From: Pseudonocardia ammonioxydans
Lineage (GTDB): Bacteria; Actinomycetota; Actinomycetes; Mycobacteriales; Pseudonocardiaceae
Length of the DNA stretch: 64,000 nucleotides
Direction of reading: 5' to 3'
NCBI RefSeq assembly: GCF_900115005.1
Contig: NZ_FOUY01000003.1
Coordinates: 186,001-250,000, forward strand
The notes under the pieces are model-generated. The model searched no databases. It was not told the DNA's origin and saw only the letters and a list, made by a program, of their open reading frames with translations. The position numbers and the translations under genes are program-made. Shown piece by piece: positions 31,314 through 40,003 of this stretch (position 1 is the first letter of the stretch; the number at the start of each line of letters is the position of its first letter).

Positions 31314-32441
31314 TCAGAGAACGACCAGGTCGCGCGGGTTGGAGTTGAGCCGCTCGACGCCGCCGGCGGTGACGACGACGATGTCCTCGATCCGCGCGCC
31401 CCACCGTCCGGACTGGTAGATCCCCGGCTCCACGGAGAACGCCATGCCTTCGGTGAGGACGAGGTCGTTCCCGTCGACGATGTAGGGCTCCTCGTGCACG
31501 TCGAGCCCGATCCCGTGCCCGGTCCGGTGGATGAAGTGCTCCCCGTGCCCGGCGGCGGCGATGTGCTCGCGGGCGGCCCGGTCGATCTCCGCGGCGGTCA
31601 CGCCCGGCTTCACCGCGGCGACCGCGCGCTCCTGCGCCTCCTGCAGCACCGCGTAGGTCCGGGCGACGTCGGCGTCCGGCTCGCGGCCCACGGCGTAGGT
31701 GCGGGTGCAGTCGGAGTTGTACCCGCCCGGCAGCGGGCCACCGATGTCGACGACGACGACGTCACCGGCCTCGATCACCCGCTCGGACACGTCGTGGTGT
31801 GGGCTGGCGCCGTTCGGGCCGGACCCGACGATGACGAACGCGGCCTCGGTGTGGCCCTCGGCGACGATCGCGGCGGTGACGTCAGCGGCCACCTCGGCCT
31901 CGGTGCGCCCCGGGCGCAGCCACTCGCCCATCCGGGCGTGCACCCGGTCGATGGCCTCGCCGGCGGCGCGCAGCGCGGCGATCTCGGTGGGGTCCTTGCG
32001 CATGCGCAGCTCTCGCAGCACCGAGCCGGCCAGTGCCTGCGGGACGTCCGGGAACGTGCCGCGCAGGCCGAGCACGTGCCGGGCCGCCATGTCGTCGTCC
32101 ACCGACATCCGGGTGGGGCCGCCCGCCAGGTCGCTGACCAGCAGGTAGGGGTCCTCGCCGTCGGTCCAGGTGACCAGGTCGATGCCCAGTGCCTCCAGCG
32201 GCACGCCGGTGAACCCGGGTGCCTCCAGGGACGGGACCACGAGCGCGGGCGGGGCACGGTGCCCGGCGGCCGGGACGACCAGACAGGTCAGGCGCTCGTG
32301 GGACGACCCGTCGAAGCCGGTCAGGTAGCGCAGGTCGGTACCCGGGGTCAGGAAGAGCACGTCGGTGCCCTGCTCGGCGGCGTGCTCACCCGCCCGGCGC
32401 AGCCGGTCGGCGAGCAGCTCGGTGGGGACGGCGTCGGTCAT
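31314..32441 (-). CDS. M24B Xaa-Pro aminopeptidase/dipeptidase (PepE-like)
   Basis: 375 residues. The pita-bread fold metal ligands are present: VVVVDIGG (Asp), YNSDCTRTY (Asp), HRTGHGIGLDVHE (His), SVEPGIY (Glu) and RIEDIVVV (Glu). It cleaves the bond next to proline in peptides. In M. tuberculosis the orthologous position (Rv2089c, pepE) is next to the exonuclease gene as here, with a GAF-ANTAR gene now in between. TACGCT 7 nt before ATG 32441 indicates a leaderless message. Confidence 0.92.
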   Translation of the reverse strand: MTDAVPTELLADRLRRAGEHAAEQGTDVLFLTPGTDLRYLTGFDGSSHERLTCLVVPAAGHRAPPALVVPSLEAPGFTGVPLEALGIDLVTWTDGEDPYLLVSDLAGGPTRMSVDDDMAARHVLGLRGTFPDVPQALAGSVLRELRMRKDPTEIAALRAAGEAIDRVHARMGEWLRPGRTEAEVAADVTAAIVAEGHTEAAFVIVGSGPNGASPHHDVSERVIEAGDVVVVDIGGPLPGGYNSDCTRTYAVGREPDADVARTYAVLQEAQERAVAAVKPGVTAAEIDRAAREHIAAAGHGEHFIHRTGHGIGLDVHEEPYIVDGNDLVLTEGMAFSVEPGIYQSGRWGARIEDIVVVTAGGVERLNSNPRDLVVL

Positions 32442-32448
32442 GGTCCGC

Positions 32449-32454
32449 AGCGTA
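32449..32454 (-). promoter_or_regulatory. -10 hexamer of a leaderless promoter (M24 peptidase gene)
   Basis: Minus-strand TACGCT, 7 nt before the ATG at 32441. Confidence 0.45.
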
Positions 32455-32500
32455 GGCGTGGGCCCGGGGTGCGCGAGCGCCGCCCAGCGCACCACGGTGG

Positions 32501-33337
32501 TCATTCGGCGTCGATCGCCCCCGGGTCGGCGGTGAGGGTCGCGGCGAGCTCGACGAGCTTGACGTTGAGGTCCTGGGAGGTGCGGCGCAGCACGTCGAAC
32601 GCGGCGTCCGCGGTGAGCCCGCGGCGGGCCATCAGGATCCCCTTGGCCTGCCCGATGACGTCGCGGGAGGTGATGGCCTGCCGCAGCTGGACCTCCTGCA
32701 GCTCGGCCGCCGACACCGCGGCGCAGGTCGCCAGCGCCAGCGACGCGTGCGTGGCCAGCAGCAGCATCCGGTCGCGGTCGGCGGGGACGAACGCGCCCGC
32801 GGGACGGGCGTAGACGTTGAGCGCGCCGGGCAGCCGGGGCGGGTGCACGTCCGGGACCAGCGAGGTGGCCAGCACGGAGCGGTAGCCGAGCCGGGTGGCG
32901 GTCTCGGCGAACTCCGGCCAGCGCCCGTCGGTGCGCAGGTCGTCGGCGACCGCGAGGGCCGGGCCGTCGGCCCGGGCGGACTCGACACACGGCCCGCGCC
33001 CGCTGCGGTACTGGGCCGCGTCGATCTCGGACGCGACCGGGCCGGACTCGACCGGGGTGTGGAAGCCGCCCGTCTCGTCGCGCAGGGTGACGCTGACCAG
33101 GTCGGCGGCCGGCACGACGCGGCGGACGGCCCCGACGACGCGGGTCAGCACCTCGCCGACCGACCCCGAGGACAGCAGCACGGCCGTGAGCCGGGCGAAC
33201 TCGCGGGCGAGCGGGCCGGCGTCGGCCAGGCCGGCCGGGCCGGGCCCCGCGTCGTCGCCGGTCTGCACGAACCGCACCCGGTCCTCGGCCCAGGCCTGCT
33301 CACCGCGTCCGGCCCGTGTCGTCCCGCTGCGCTCCAC
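32501..33337 (-). CDS. GAF-ANTAR RNA-binding antiterminator regulator
   Basis: 278 residues. A GAF sensor (about 50-195; [21 protein letters not shown]) is followed by an ANTAR domain (about 205-265) with [20 protein letters not shown] and [25 protein letters not shown] domains bind paired hexaloop RNA hairpins and prevent termination. Its RNA target is not apparent in this window. GTG 33337 follows GATGAGG. Confidence 0.9.
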   Translation of the reverse strand: MERSGTTRAGRGEQAWAEDRVRFVQTGDDAGPGPAGLADAGPLAREFARLTAVLLSSGSVGEVLTRVVGAVRRVVPAADLVSVTLRDETGGFHTPVESGPVASEIDAAQYRSGRGPCVESARADGPALAVADDLRTDGRWPEFAETATRLGYRSVLATSLVPDVHPPRLPGALNVYARPAGAFVPADRDRMLLLATHASLALATCAAVSAAELQEVQLRQAITSRDVIGQAKGILMARRGLTADAAFDVLRRTSQDLNVKLVELAATLTADPGAIDAE

Positions 33338-33405
33338 GACCTCATCATGCCCGCACCGCCGAGCGCCGACCCGTCCCGCGGGCACCGATGCCAGACTCTG
33401 CGGCC

Positions 33406-34392
33406 ATGAGCGACCGCCCGTTGATGCTGCTCGACTCCGCGAGCATGTACTTCCGCGCCTACTTCGGGGTCCCGGAGAGCATCACCTCCCCCGACGGCAC
33501 ACCGGTGAACGCGGTACGCGGGTTCACCGACATGATCGCCCGGCTGGTCACCGAGCACCGTCCGGCGCGGCTGGTCGCGTGCCTGGACCTGGACTGGCGC
33601 CCGGCGTTCCGGGTGGCGGCGCTGCCGTCGTACAAGGCACACCGGGTGGAGGCCGGCCGGGCGGGTGACGAGGTCCCCGCCGGGGTCCCGGAGGAGGTGC
33701 CGGACACCCTCGCCCCGCAGGTCCCGGTGATCATGGAGGTGCTCGGCGCGGCCGGGATCTGCACCGGCGGTGCCCACGGCTTCGAGGCCGACGACGTGAT
33801 CGGCACGCTCGCCGACCGGGAGGGCGCCGACCCGGTGCTCGCCGTGTCCGGCGACCGCGACCTGATGCAGATCGTGCGCGACGACCCCGGCCCGCCGGTC
33901 CGGCTGCTCTACATCGGGCGCGGGCTGAACCGGGCCGAGTACCTCGGCCCAGAGGAGGTCGCGGCGAAGTACGGGCTGCCGCGTGAGCGGGCCGGGGCGG
34001 CGTACGCGGAGATGGCGATGCTGCGCGGCGACCCCTCGGACGGGCTGCCCGGGGTTCCCGGCGTCGGTGCGAAGACGGCGGCGACGCTGGTCGGGCGGTT
34101 CGGCTCGTGGCCCGAGCTGGTGGACGCGGTCGGCACCGGCGGGGACGCCCGGCTGGCGGCCGGGGTCCGGGCGAAGCTGGTGGCGGCGAAGGACTACCTC
34201 GACGTCGTCGAGCCGGTGGTGCGGGTGGTCACCGGCGCGCCGGTGGAGCTGAGCCACGACGACACCGCGCTGCCGAGCGCGCCGGCGGACCCGGAGCGGC
34301 TCGACGAGCTGGCCCGGCGCTGGGGCCTGGAGTCCTCGGTGGCGCGGCTGGTGAAGGCCCTGAAGTCCCTGGAGACCACCGAGCCCGCGTGA
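33406..34392 (+). CDS. 5'-3' exonuclease (DNA polymerase I N-terminal type)
   Basis: 328 residues. FEN-family acidic sites are visible: [51 protein letters not shown], and the helix-hairpin-helix [19 protein letters not shown] flap exonuclease without a polymerase domain, the actinobacterial type also found next to pepE in mycobacteria (Rv2090). Acts in replication or repair. Starts at ATG 33406. Confidence 0.93.
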   Translation: MSDRPLMLLDSASMYFRAYFGVPESITSPDGTPVNAVRGFTDMIARLVTEHRPARLVACLDLDWRPAFRVAALPSYKAHRVEAGRAGDEVPAGVPEEVPDTLAPQVPVIMEVLGAAGICTGGAHGFEADDVIGTLADREGADPVLAVSGDRDLMQIVRDDPGPPVRLLYIGRGLNRAEYLGPEEVAAKYGLPRERAGAAYAEMAMLRGDPSDGLPGVPGVGAKTAATLVGRFGSWPELVDAVGTGGDARLAAGVRAKLVAAKDYLDVVEPVVRVVTGAPVELSHDDTALPSAPADPERLDELARRWGLESSVARLVKALKSLETTEPA

Positions 34393-34417
34393 GCCGCCAC
34401 GGCCGGGGCGTCGGTGC

Positions 34418-34423
34418 GATGAT
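34418..34423 (+). promoter_or_regulatory. Possible -10 hexamer of a leaderless promoter (M20 gene)
   Basis: GATGAT 6 nt before the GTG at 34430; a weaker match to TANNNT than the other cases. Confidence 0.3.
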
Positions 34424-34429
34424 CGGGGC

Positions 34430-35833
34430 GTGACGCGCCCCGACCAGCTCCCGGAGCAGCCCAGCCGGGCCCACGACGACGCCGTCGCCCGCGAGACGGC
34501 GGCGCGGGCCGCGGCCGCCGAACCGCTGACCTCGCCGCACGACGGGGCACCCGGCCCGGTCCGGGAGCAGCTCACGGCCACGGTCGAGGCGCTGTCCGCG
34601 GACCTGATCGGGCTCTCGCACCGGCTGCACGCCGACCCCGAGACCGCGTTTACCGAGCACCGCTCGGTCGCGGCCGTCGCCGAGCTGCTGGCCCGGCACG
34701 GCATCCCGGCCGAGGTCGGGGTGCACGGCCTCGACACGGCGCTGCGGGCCCGCATCGGCAGCGGTGGCGGCGGCAGCGGCGGTGTCAGCGGGGACGGTGG
34801 GTACGGGGACGGCGAGGGCGATGCTGCCGCCGGGCCGACGATCGCCGTGCTCGCCGAGTACGACGCGCTGCCCGGCATCGGGCACGCCTGCGGGCACAAC
34901 GTGATCTGCGCGTCCGCGGTGGGGGCGTTCCTGGCGCTGGCCCGGCAGCTGCACGACTCGCCCGTGCCCGGGACGGTGCTGCTGCTCGGTACGCCCGCCG
35001 AGGAGGGCGGCGGCGGCAAGGAGACGATGGCCCGCGACGGCGCGCTGGACGGCGTCGACGCCGCGGTGATGCTGCACCCGTTCGCCCACGACATCGCCGA
35101 CCACCCGTTCCTGGGCCGGCGCCAGCTCGAGGTCACCTACCACGGCGTCGCGGCGCACGCCTCGGCCCACCCGCACCGCGGCCGCAACGCGCTCGACGCC
35201 GTCGTCATGGGCTATCAGGGTGTGGCGATGCTGCGCCAGCACCTGCCCGACGGCGACCGGGTGCACGGCGTCGTCGTCGACGGCGGCCAGGTGCCCAACG
35301 TCGTGCCCGAGCGGGCGGCGGCCCGTTACTACCTGCGCTCGCAGCACCCGGACACGCTGCAGGACCTGACCGAGCGGGTGCGGGCGATCGCGGTCGCCGC
35401 GGCCGCGATGACCGGCTGCGGGTACACCCTGACCTGGGACCCGAACCCGCCGTACCTGCCGATCCGGCACAACCGGACGCTGGCCGCCCGCTGGTCACAG
35501 CACCAGGCCGCCCGGGGCCGGACGGTGTACCCCCGCGGTGTGGTGCCCGAGTCCGAGACCGGCTCGACCGACCTGGGCAACGTGTCGGTGCGGGTGCCCT
35601 CGATCCACCCGATGATCGCGATCGCGGAGCCCGGGACGGCGCTGCACACCACGGCGTTCGCCGAGGCAGCCGCCGGGCCGGCGGCCGACCGGGCGGTGCT
35701 CGACGGCGCCGCCGGGCTGGCGCTGGTCGTCGCCGACCTGCTGCACGACGCAGGCCTGCGTGCCGCGGTGGCCACCGAGTTCGCCGAGGCGGGCGGCCCG
35801 GTGGACGTGCCGTCGTTCTTCGACACGGCCTGA
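34430..35833 (+). CDS. M20-family amidohydrolase (PM20D2/AbgB-like)
   Basis: 467 residues. Metal-binding pieces: LSHRLHADPETAFTEH, AEYDALPGIGHACGHNVI, LLGTPAEEGGGGK, and AHASAHPHRGRNALDAVV in the lid domain. This group hydrolyses aminoacyl amides such as p-aminobenzoyl-glutamate or dipeptides; the substrate is unknown. A Gly/Ser-rich stretch (GSGGGGSGGVSGDGG) near residue 105 is an odd flexible insertion. It separates the exonuclease gene from the DUF4333-helY block. Confidence 0.88.
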   Translation: MTRPDQLPEQPSRAHDDAVARETAARAAAAEPLTSPHDGAPGPVREQLTATVEALSADLIGLSHRLHADPETAFTEHRSVAAVAELLARHGIPAEVGVHGLDTALRARIGSGGGGSGGVSGDGGYGDGEGDAAAGPTIAVLAEYDALPGIGHACGHNVICASAVGAFLALARQLHDSPVPGTVLLLGTPAEEGGGGKETMARDGALDGVDAAVMLHPFAHDIADHPFLGRRQLEVTYHGVAAHASAHPHRGRNALDAVVMGYQGVAMLRQHLPDGDRVHGVVVDGGQVPNVVPERAAARYYLRSQHPDTLQDLTERVRAIAVAAAAMTGCGYTLTWDPNPPYLPIRHNRTLAARWSQHQAARGRTVYPRGVVPESETGSTDLGNVSVRVPSIHPMIAIAEPGTALHTTAFAEAAAGPAADRAVLDGAAGLALVVADLLHDAGLRAAVATEFAEAGGPVDVPSFFDTA

Positions 35834-35867
35834 GCTCCGAGCCGGCGCGCTCCGGCACAAACGCCGC

Positions 35868-36452
35868 TCACCGGCGGTCGCGCGGCGCCGCCCGGGTGTG
35901 GATCTTCTCCCCCTGCGGGCCGAACAGGCTCAGCAGCTCCACCGACCGGCCCTGCTCGGCGGCGCCGAACCAGTGCGGGACGTGCGTGTCGAACTCGGCG
36001 GCCTCCCCCGCCCGCAGCACGACGTCGTGCTCGCCGAGCACCAGGCGCAGCCGCCCGTCGAGGACGTAGAGCCACTCGTAGCCCTCGTGCACCCGCGGGT
36101 CCGGGGCGTCGCCGCGCCACGGGATCAGCATCTTGAACGCCTGCAACCCGCCGGGCCGCTCGGTCAGCGGCACGATCGTGGTGCCGTGCTCGTGGCGGGG
36201 CCGCAGCCGGACCCGCGGATCGCCGACCGGGGGCGCGGCGACCAGCTCGTCGAGCGGGACCTGGTGGGCCGCCGCGAGCGGGAGCAGCAGCTCCAGCGTC
36301 GGGCGCCGGCCACCGGACTCCAGCCGCGACAGGGTGCTCACAGAGATGCCGGTCGCCTCGGCCAGCTCGGCCAGGGTCATGCCGCGCGCGGCGCGCAGCC
36401 CGGCCAGCCGGGTACCGACGCCGGCCAGGGTGTCCGCGATCGCCTCGTCCAT
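35868..36452 (-). CDS. XRE-family regulator with C-terminal cupin
   Basis: 194 residues. The HTH is LRAARGMTLAELAEATGISV then STLSRLESGGRRPTLE (about 19-54). The cupin (about 110-175) includes HEGYEWLYVLDGRLRLVLGE and FDTHVPHWFGA. Such HTH-cupin regulators usually act on the divergent neighbour, here the thioredoxin-reductase-like gene 67 bp away. TTGCC motifs in the gap are candidate binding sites. Confidence 0.9.
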   Translation of the reverse strand: MDEAIADTLAGVGTRLAGLRAARGMTLAELAEATGISVSTLSRLESGGRRPTLELLLPLAAAHQVPLDELVAAPPVGDPRVRLRPRHEHGTTIVPLTERPGGLQAFKMLIPWRGDAPDPRVHEGYEWLYVLDGRLRLVLGEHDVVLRAGEAAEFDTHVPHWFGAAEQGRSVELLSLFGPQGEKIHTRAAPRDRR

Positions 36453-36461
36453 GCCGCCAGT

Positions 36462-36490
36462 TTGCCACTTCGGCAACGATGTTTGCCATT
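36462..36490. promoter_or_regulatory. Candidate operator for the XRE-cupin regulator
   Basis: TTGCC-ACTTC-GGCAA (36462-36476) plus a further half site TTTGCCATT (36482-36490) lie in the 67-bp divergent gap. Confidence 0.45.
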
Positions 36491-36519
36491 GTGCGGCGCG
36501 CGGGTCCACGCTCGATCCC

Positions 36520-37686
36520 ATGACGACCTCGGCGAACCCACCCGTGACCCCCTACGACGTGATCGTGCTCGGCGGCGGTGCCGCCGGGCTCTCGGCCGCC
36601 CTGACCCTGGCCCGGGCCCGCTGGCGGGTCCTCGTGCTCGACGACGGCACCCCGCGCAACGCGCCCGCCGCCGGGGTGCACAACTGGCTGACCCGCGACG
36701 GGCTGCCGCCGGCCGAGCTGGGCCGGATCGGCCGGGCCGAGGTGCGCGGCTACGGCGGCACCGTGCGCGACGCCCGGGTGGGTGCTGCCCGCGCGCTGCC
36801 CGGCGGCGGGTTCGCCGTGACGGTGACCGGCGGTCCCGATGCCGGCGGCACCGGCACCGAGGTCGTCGGGCGGCGGCTGCTGGTCACCACCGGCCTGACC
36901 GACGAGCTCCCGCCGATCGACGGGCTGGCCCGGCACTGGGGCGGCGCGGTGTTCGCCTGCCCGTTCTGCCACGCCTGGGAGCACCGCGACACCCGCATCG
37001 GCGTCCTGGCGACCGGCCCGCACGACCTGTTCAAGGCGCACCTCGTGACCCGCTGGAGCGACCGGGTCACGCTGTTCCTGCACACCGGCCCGGAACCCGA
37101 CGACGAGCAGTGGGCCGGGTTCGCGGCAGGCGGGATCACCGTCGTCGACGGGGAGGTGGCCGGGCTGCTGGGCGACGGCGACCGGGTCACCGGTGTGCGG
37201 CTGGCCTCGGGCACGACCGTCCCGGTCGACGCGCTGTCGATCTCCCCGCCGGCCCGGGCCCGCGCCGGGTTCCTCGACGGCCTCGGGCTGGTCACCGTCG
37301 GGCACCCGTCCGGGCTCGGCGACCACCTGCCGGTCGACGCCGTCGGCGCCACCGGGCTCCCCGGGGTGTACGCGGCCGGCAACGTCACCGACCCGATGGC
37401 GACCGTCCCGGTGGCCGTCGCGGCCGGGGCGACCGCGGCCGCGGCGATCACCCGGGACCTGCTGACCGCCGACCTCGATCAGGCGGTCCGGGACCGGGCA
37501 GTGCGGTTCTCGGCCGACGCGCCGCTGTCGGGCGCTGCGCCGGCCTCGGCCCCCGCGCCGGCTGCGGCCCTCGCGCCGCCCCCGACCGACGCGGTGTCCC
37601 CGGCCGCGGCGCCGTTCTCGGCCGCGGGCGAACGCGCGTGCGCCGAGCGGGTTGCCGACGAACGCGTCCACGGGCTCACGCCGTGA
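36520..37686 (+). CDS. Thioredoxin reductase-like FAD/NAD(P) oxidoreductase
   Basis: 388 residues. FAD motif VIVLGGGAAGLSAALTLARA at the N-terminus; redox-active CPFC in VFACPFCHAWEHRD (about 147-150); GVYAAGNVTDPM near 285 closes the FAD site. The NADPH domain is weaker (VLATGP). Beyond residue 325 an Ala/Pro-rich tail of about 60 residues is not part of the fold. It likely reduces a disulfide or small thiol. The start ATG 36520 follows the shared operator region. Its end overlaps the methyltransferase start (GTGA). Confidence 0.85.
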   Translation: MTTSANPPVTPYDVIVLGGGAAGLSAALTLARARWRVLVLDDGTPRNAPAAGVHNWLTRDGLPPAELGRIGRAEVRGYGGTVRDARVGAARALPGGGFAVTVTGGPDAGGTGTEVVGRRLLVTTGLTDELPPIDGLARHWGGAVFACPFCHAWEHRDTRIGVLATGPHDLFKAHLVTRWSDRVTLFLHTGPEPDDEQWAGFAAGGITVVDGEVAGLLGDGDRVTGVRLASGTTVPVDALSISPPARARAGFLDGLGLVTVGHPSGLGDHLPVDAVGATGLPGVYAAGNVTDPMATVPVAVAAGATAAAAITRDLLTADLDQAVRDRAVRFSADAPLSGAAPASAPAPAAALAPPPTDAVSPAAAPFSAAGERACAERVADERVHGLTP

Positions 37687-38687
37687 CCCGCTCCGCCCGC
37701 GCCGGCACCACCCGTACCGGCACCGCCCCACACCACCCGACCAGCACGGAGGACACCGTGCAGCCGAAGGACACCGTGCATGTGGAGGACACCGTGAACC
37801 TGGAGGACACCGTGCACTCGGACAACACCGTGCACCCGGACGACTCTGCGCACCCGGACGACTCTGCGCACCCGGACGACTCTGCGCACCCGGACAACCC
37901 TGTGCACCCGGACAACCCTGTGCACCCGGACAACCCTGTGCACCCGGACAACACCGTGAACCCGGACAACGCTGTGCACCTGGAGAGCACCGTGAACGAG
38001 ACCACCGACGCCCGCTCCCCGCAGCACCGGCACGGACGCCCCGACCCCGCCGCCGACCAGTTCTCGGCCGGCTTCTGGGACGCCCACTACGCCACGAAGC
38101 ACCGGCTGTGGAGCGGCAATCCGAACCGGTGGCTGGTCGCCGAGGCGGCCGGACTGGCGCCGGGCCGCGCGCTGGACGCCGGCTGCGGCGAGGGTGCCGA
38201 CGCGCTCTGGCTGGCCGAGCGGGGCTGGCGGGTCACCGGCACCGACGTCTCCGGGGTCGCGCTGGACCGCGCCCGGGCCGCCGCCGAGCGGGCCGGGGCG
38301 GCCGACCGGATCACCTTCCGCCTCGGTGACCTGCGCGCCGACATCCCACCCGCGGGAGCGTACGACCTGGTCAGCGCGCAGTACCTGCACCTGCCGTCGG
38401 CGGTCCGGCGGCCCGCCTACGCCGCGCTGGCCGCCGCCGTCGCGCCCGGCGGCACGCTGCTGCTCGTCGGGCACCACCCGCGTGACCTCGACGGGCCGAT
38501 GCCGCGCCCGCAGGATCCGGACCTGTTCGCCGACGAGGACGAGCTGGCCGCCGCGCTCGACGGGTACGACCGGGAGAGCGGCTGGGATGTCCTGGTCGCC
38601 GAGGCCCGCCCGCACCCGGGCACCCATCCCGACGGCCACGAGGTGACCGTGTACGACGCCGTCCTCGTCGCGCGCCGGCGCCGATAG
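37683..38687 (+). CDS. SAM-dependent methyltransferase with hexapeptide-repeat N-terminus
   Basis: The class I fold occupies the C-terminal 220 residues: FWDAHYATKHRLWSGNPNRW, ALDAGCGEGADALWLAERGW (SAM motif I), TGTDVSGVALDRA, and LVSAQYLHLP. This is the TehB/UbiE-like type often paired with redox or tellurite-related genes. The first 107 residues before it are mostly 14 tandem hexapeptides (DTVHVE, NTVHPD, DSAHPD, NPVHPD). GTG 37683 overlaps the previous stop. The GTG near 37992, preceded by GGAGA, could equally be the start, leaving the repeat upstream. Confidence 0.8.
   Translation: MTRSARAGTTRTGTAPHHPTSTEDTVQPKDTVHVEDTVNLEDTVHSDNTVHPDDSAHPDDSAHPDDSAHPDNPVHPDNPVHPDNPVHPDNTVNPDNAVHLESTVNETTDARSPQHRHGRPDPAADQFSAGFWDAHYATKHRLWSGNPNRWLVAEAAGLAPGRALDAGCGEGADALWLAERGWRVTGTDVSGVALDRARAAAERAGAADRITFRLGDLRADIPPAGAYDLVSAQYLHLPSAVRRPAYAALAAAVAPGGTLLLVGHHPRDLDGPMPRPQDPDLFADEDELAAALDGYDRESGWDVLVAEARPHPGTHPDGHEVTVYDAVLVARRRR
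37752..38003 (+). repeat. 18-bp minisatellite, about 14 units
   Basis: Tandem 18-bp units. Early units read like GGAGGACACCGTG, that is, a ribosome-binding site followed by GTG. Central units are three identical copies ending GCGCACCCGGAC and three ending GTGCACCCGGAC. Read in frame they give hexapeptides. Confidence 0.9.
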
Positions 38688-38693
38688 GACGGG

Positions 38694-39944
38694 TCAGAAG
38701 AACGTGCCGCCCCACGGTGCCGGGCCGGGCACCGCGAACAGCGCGTCCGCGCGGGCCGCCGCACCGGCGGTGTGCTCGGTCCAGCGCCCGGCCGCGGCCA
38801 GCGCCGACGGTGCCCGGTCGCCGAGGAAGGCCGGGGCCAGCGACTCCAGCCCGGTCTCCAGATCCGGCAGCGCGTCCCCGGCGGGGGCGGCTCCGTCCGG
38901 GCCGATCCGCCACGTGCCGGTGTCCTCGAACAGGGGGTCGTGCAGGCGCAGCACCACCGGCTCGCCCGGCCCCCAGGCCCGGGCGCCGAGCGCGCGGGCG
39001 ACGTCGACGATCCGCAGCCACAGGTCGTCGTAGCGGCCGGTGAGGCGGACCGCGCGGGGGTCGGCGAGCATCAGGTCGAGGTCCTCGTCGAGCGGGCGGG
39101 CACCGCACACGACCGCCTCGGTCAGGTCCACGCCGGTCAGGAACCGCCACAGCCCGGCCGTCGCCCCGCGGGTGCCCGCCCACAGCTGGTGGACCCGGAT
39201 CTCGTCGCGGCCGCCCTCACCGGCGGCGGTCCCCCACACCGCGAAACCGTCGTCGCCGCCGGGGCCGGTGTGCACCGCGACGGCCCGGTACTCCCCGGCG
39301 GACGGTCCGGCCGGGTCGATGCTGCGCCGCCACCAGCGGTCGGTGCGGGTCAGCCCGCCCGGACGCCCGGCGGCGAGGCGGGCCTGCAGGTCGGGCAGCA
39401 CCTTCAGGGCCTCCGGGATGCCGAGCATCCGCACGGTGCCCCCGGCCGGGGCCTCCGGGCGCCACTGGGCGCGGGCGGTGACGCGGACCTGGTCACCCCG
39501 CGAGGCGACGCCGTAGCCGTACCGGCCGTAGATCACGGCCTCGCTGGCCCGCAGCACCGTGACGACGTCACCGCGCTCCCGGGCAGCGGCCAGCTGGGCG
39601 CGCATCAGGGCGCTCAGCCGGCCCGCCCGGGTGTGGTCGGCGCGCACGCCCACCCCGCTCACGGCGGCGGCGTCGACCCGGGCCCCGCCGGGCAGGGTCA
39701 GCCGGGTCGGGAAGGAGTAGGCGCTCCCGGCGAGCTCGCCGTCGGCGGTGCGGACGCCCAGCCAGTGCTCGTCGGCGGACTGGCCGTGCGCCTGCCAGGC
39801 GTCCTCGGTCGACGGCGGCTGGTGCACGGTGGCCAGGAACAGGTCCCAGGCGGCGCGCCGGTCGGCCGGATCGGTCAGGGGCTGCACCGCGTGTGCCCGG
39901 CCCGTGCTTCCCAGGCCTGTGCCGCCGTCGTGCGCTCTGCTCAC
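38694..39944 (-). CDS. eis: Eis-like N-acetyltransferase
   Basis: 416 residues with the three-part Eis architecture: an N-terminal GNAT domain (about 20-160; VSGVGVRADHTRAGRLSALM has the acetyl-CoA loop, VIYGRYGYGVAS follows), a central GNAT-like domain, and a C-terminal sterol-carrier-like domain. The chain ends in GGTFF; in the family the C-terminal carboxylate acts as catalytic base. Eis proteins acetylate amines at several positions, including aminoglycosides in mycobacteria. GAGGAGG lies upstream of GTG 39944. Confidence 0.88.
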   Translation of the reverse strand: MSRAHDGGTGLGSTGRAHAVQPLTDPADRRAAWDLFLATVHQPPSTEDAWQAHGQSADEHWLGVRTADGELAGSAYSFPTRLTLPGGARVDAAAVSGVGVRADHTRAGRLSALMRAQLAAARERGDVVTVLRASEAVIYGRYGYGVASRGDQVRVTARAQWRPEAPAGGTVRMLGIPEALKVLPDLQARLAAGRPGGLTRTDRWWRRSIDPAGPSAGEYRAVAVHTGPGGDDGFAVWGTAAGEGGRDEIRVHQLWAGTRGATAGLWRFLTGVDLTEAVVCGARPLDEDLDLMLADPRAVRLTGRYDDLWLRIVDVARALGARAWGPGEPVVLRLHDPLFEDTGTWRIGPDGAAPAGDALPDLETGLESLAPAFLGDRAPSALAAAGRWTEHTAGAAARADALFAVPGPAPWGGTFF

Positions 39945-40003
39945 GTCCGAGGAGCCTCCTCGACCGGGCCGCGCCCCGCCACCGCTTTCCGGGGACGGGC
40001 CGG

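Noticed and set aside
31314..32990. A single 558-residue protein joining the peptidase and upstream sequence
   Set aside because: The frame is open upstream by chance. The peptidase starts at ATG 32441 with a -10 hexamer 7 nt before it, and the upstream part overlaps the GAF-ANTAR gene in another frame.
37752..38003. CRISPR or insertion sequence at the 18-bp repeat
   Set aside because: Units are directly adjacent without spacers and stay in frame with the methyltransferase gene; it is a minisatellite.
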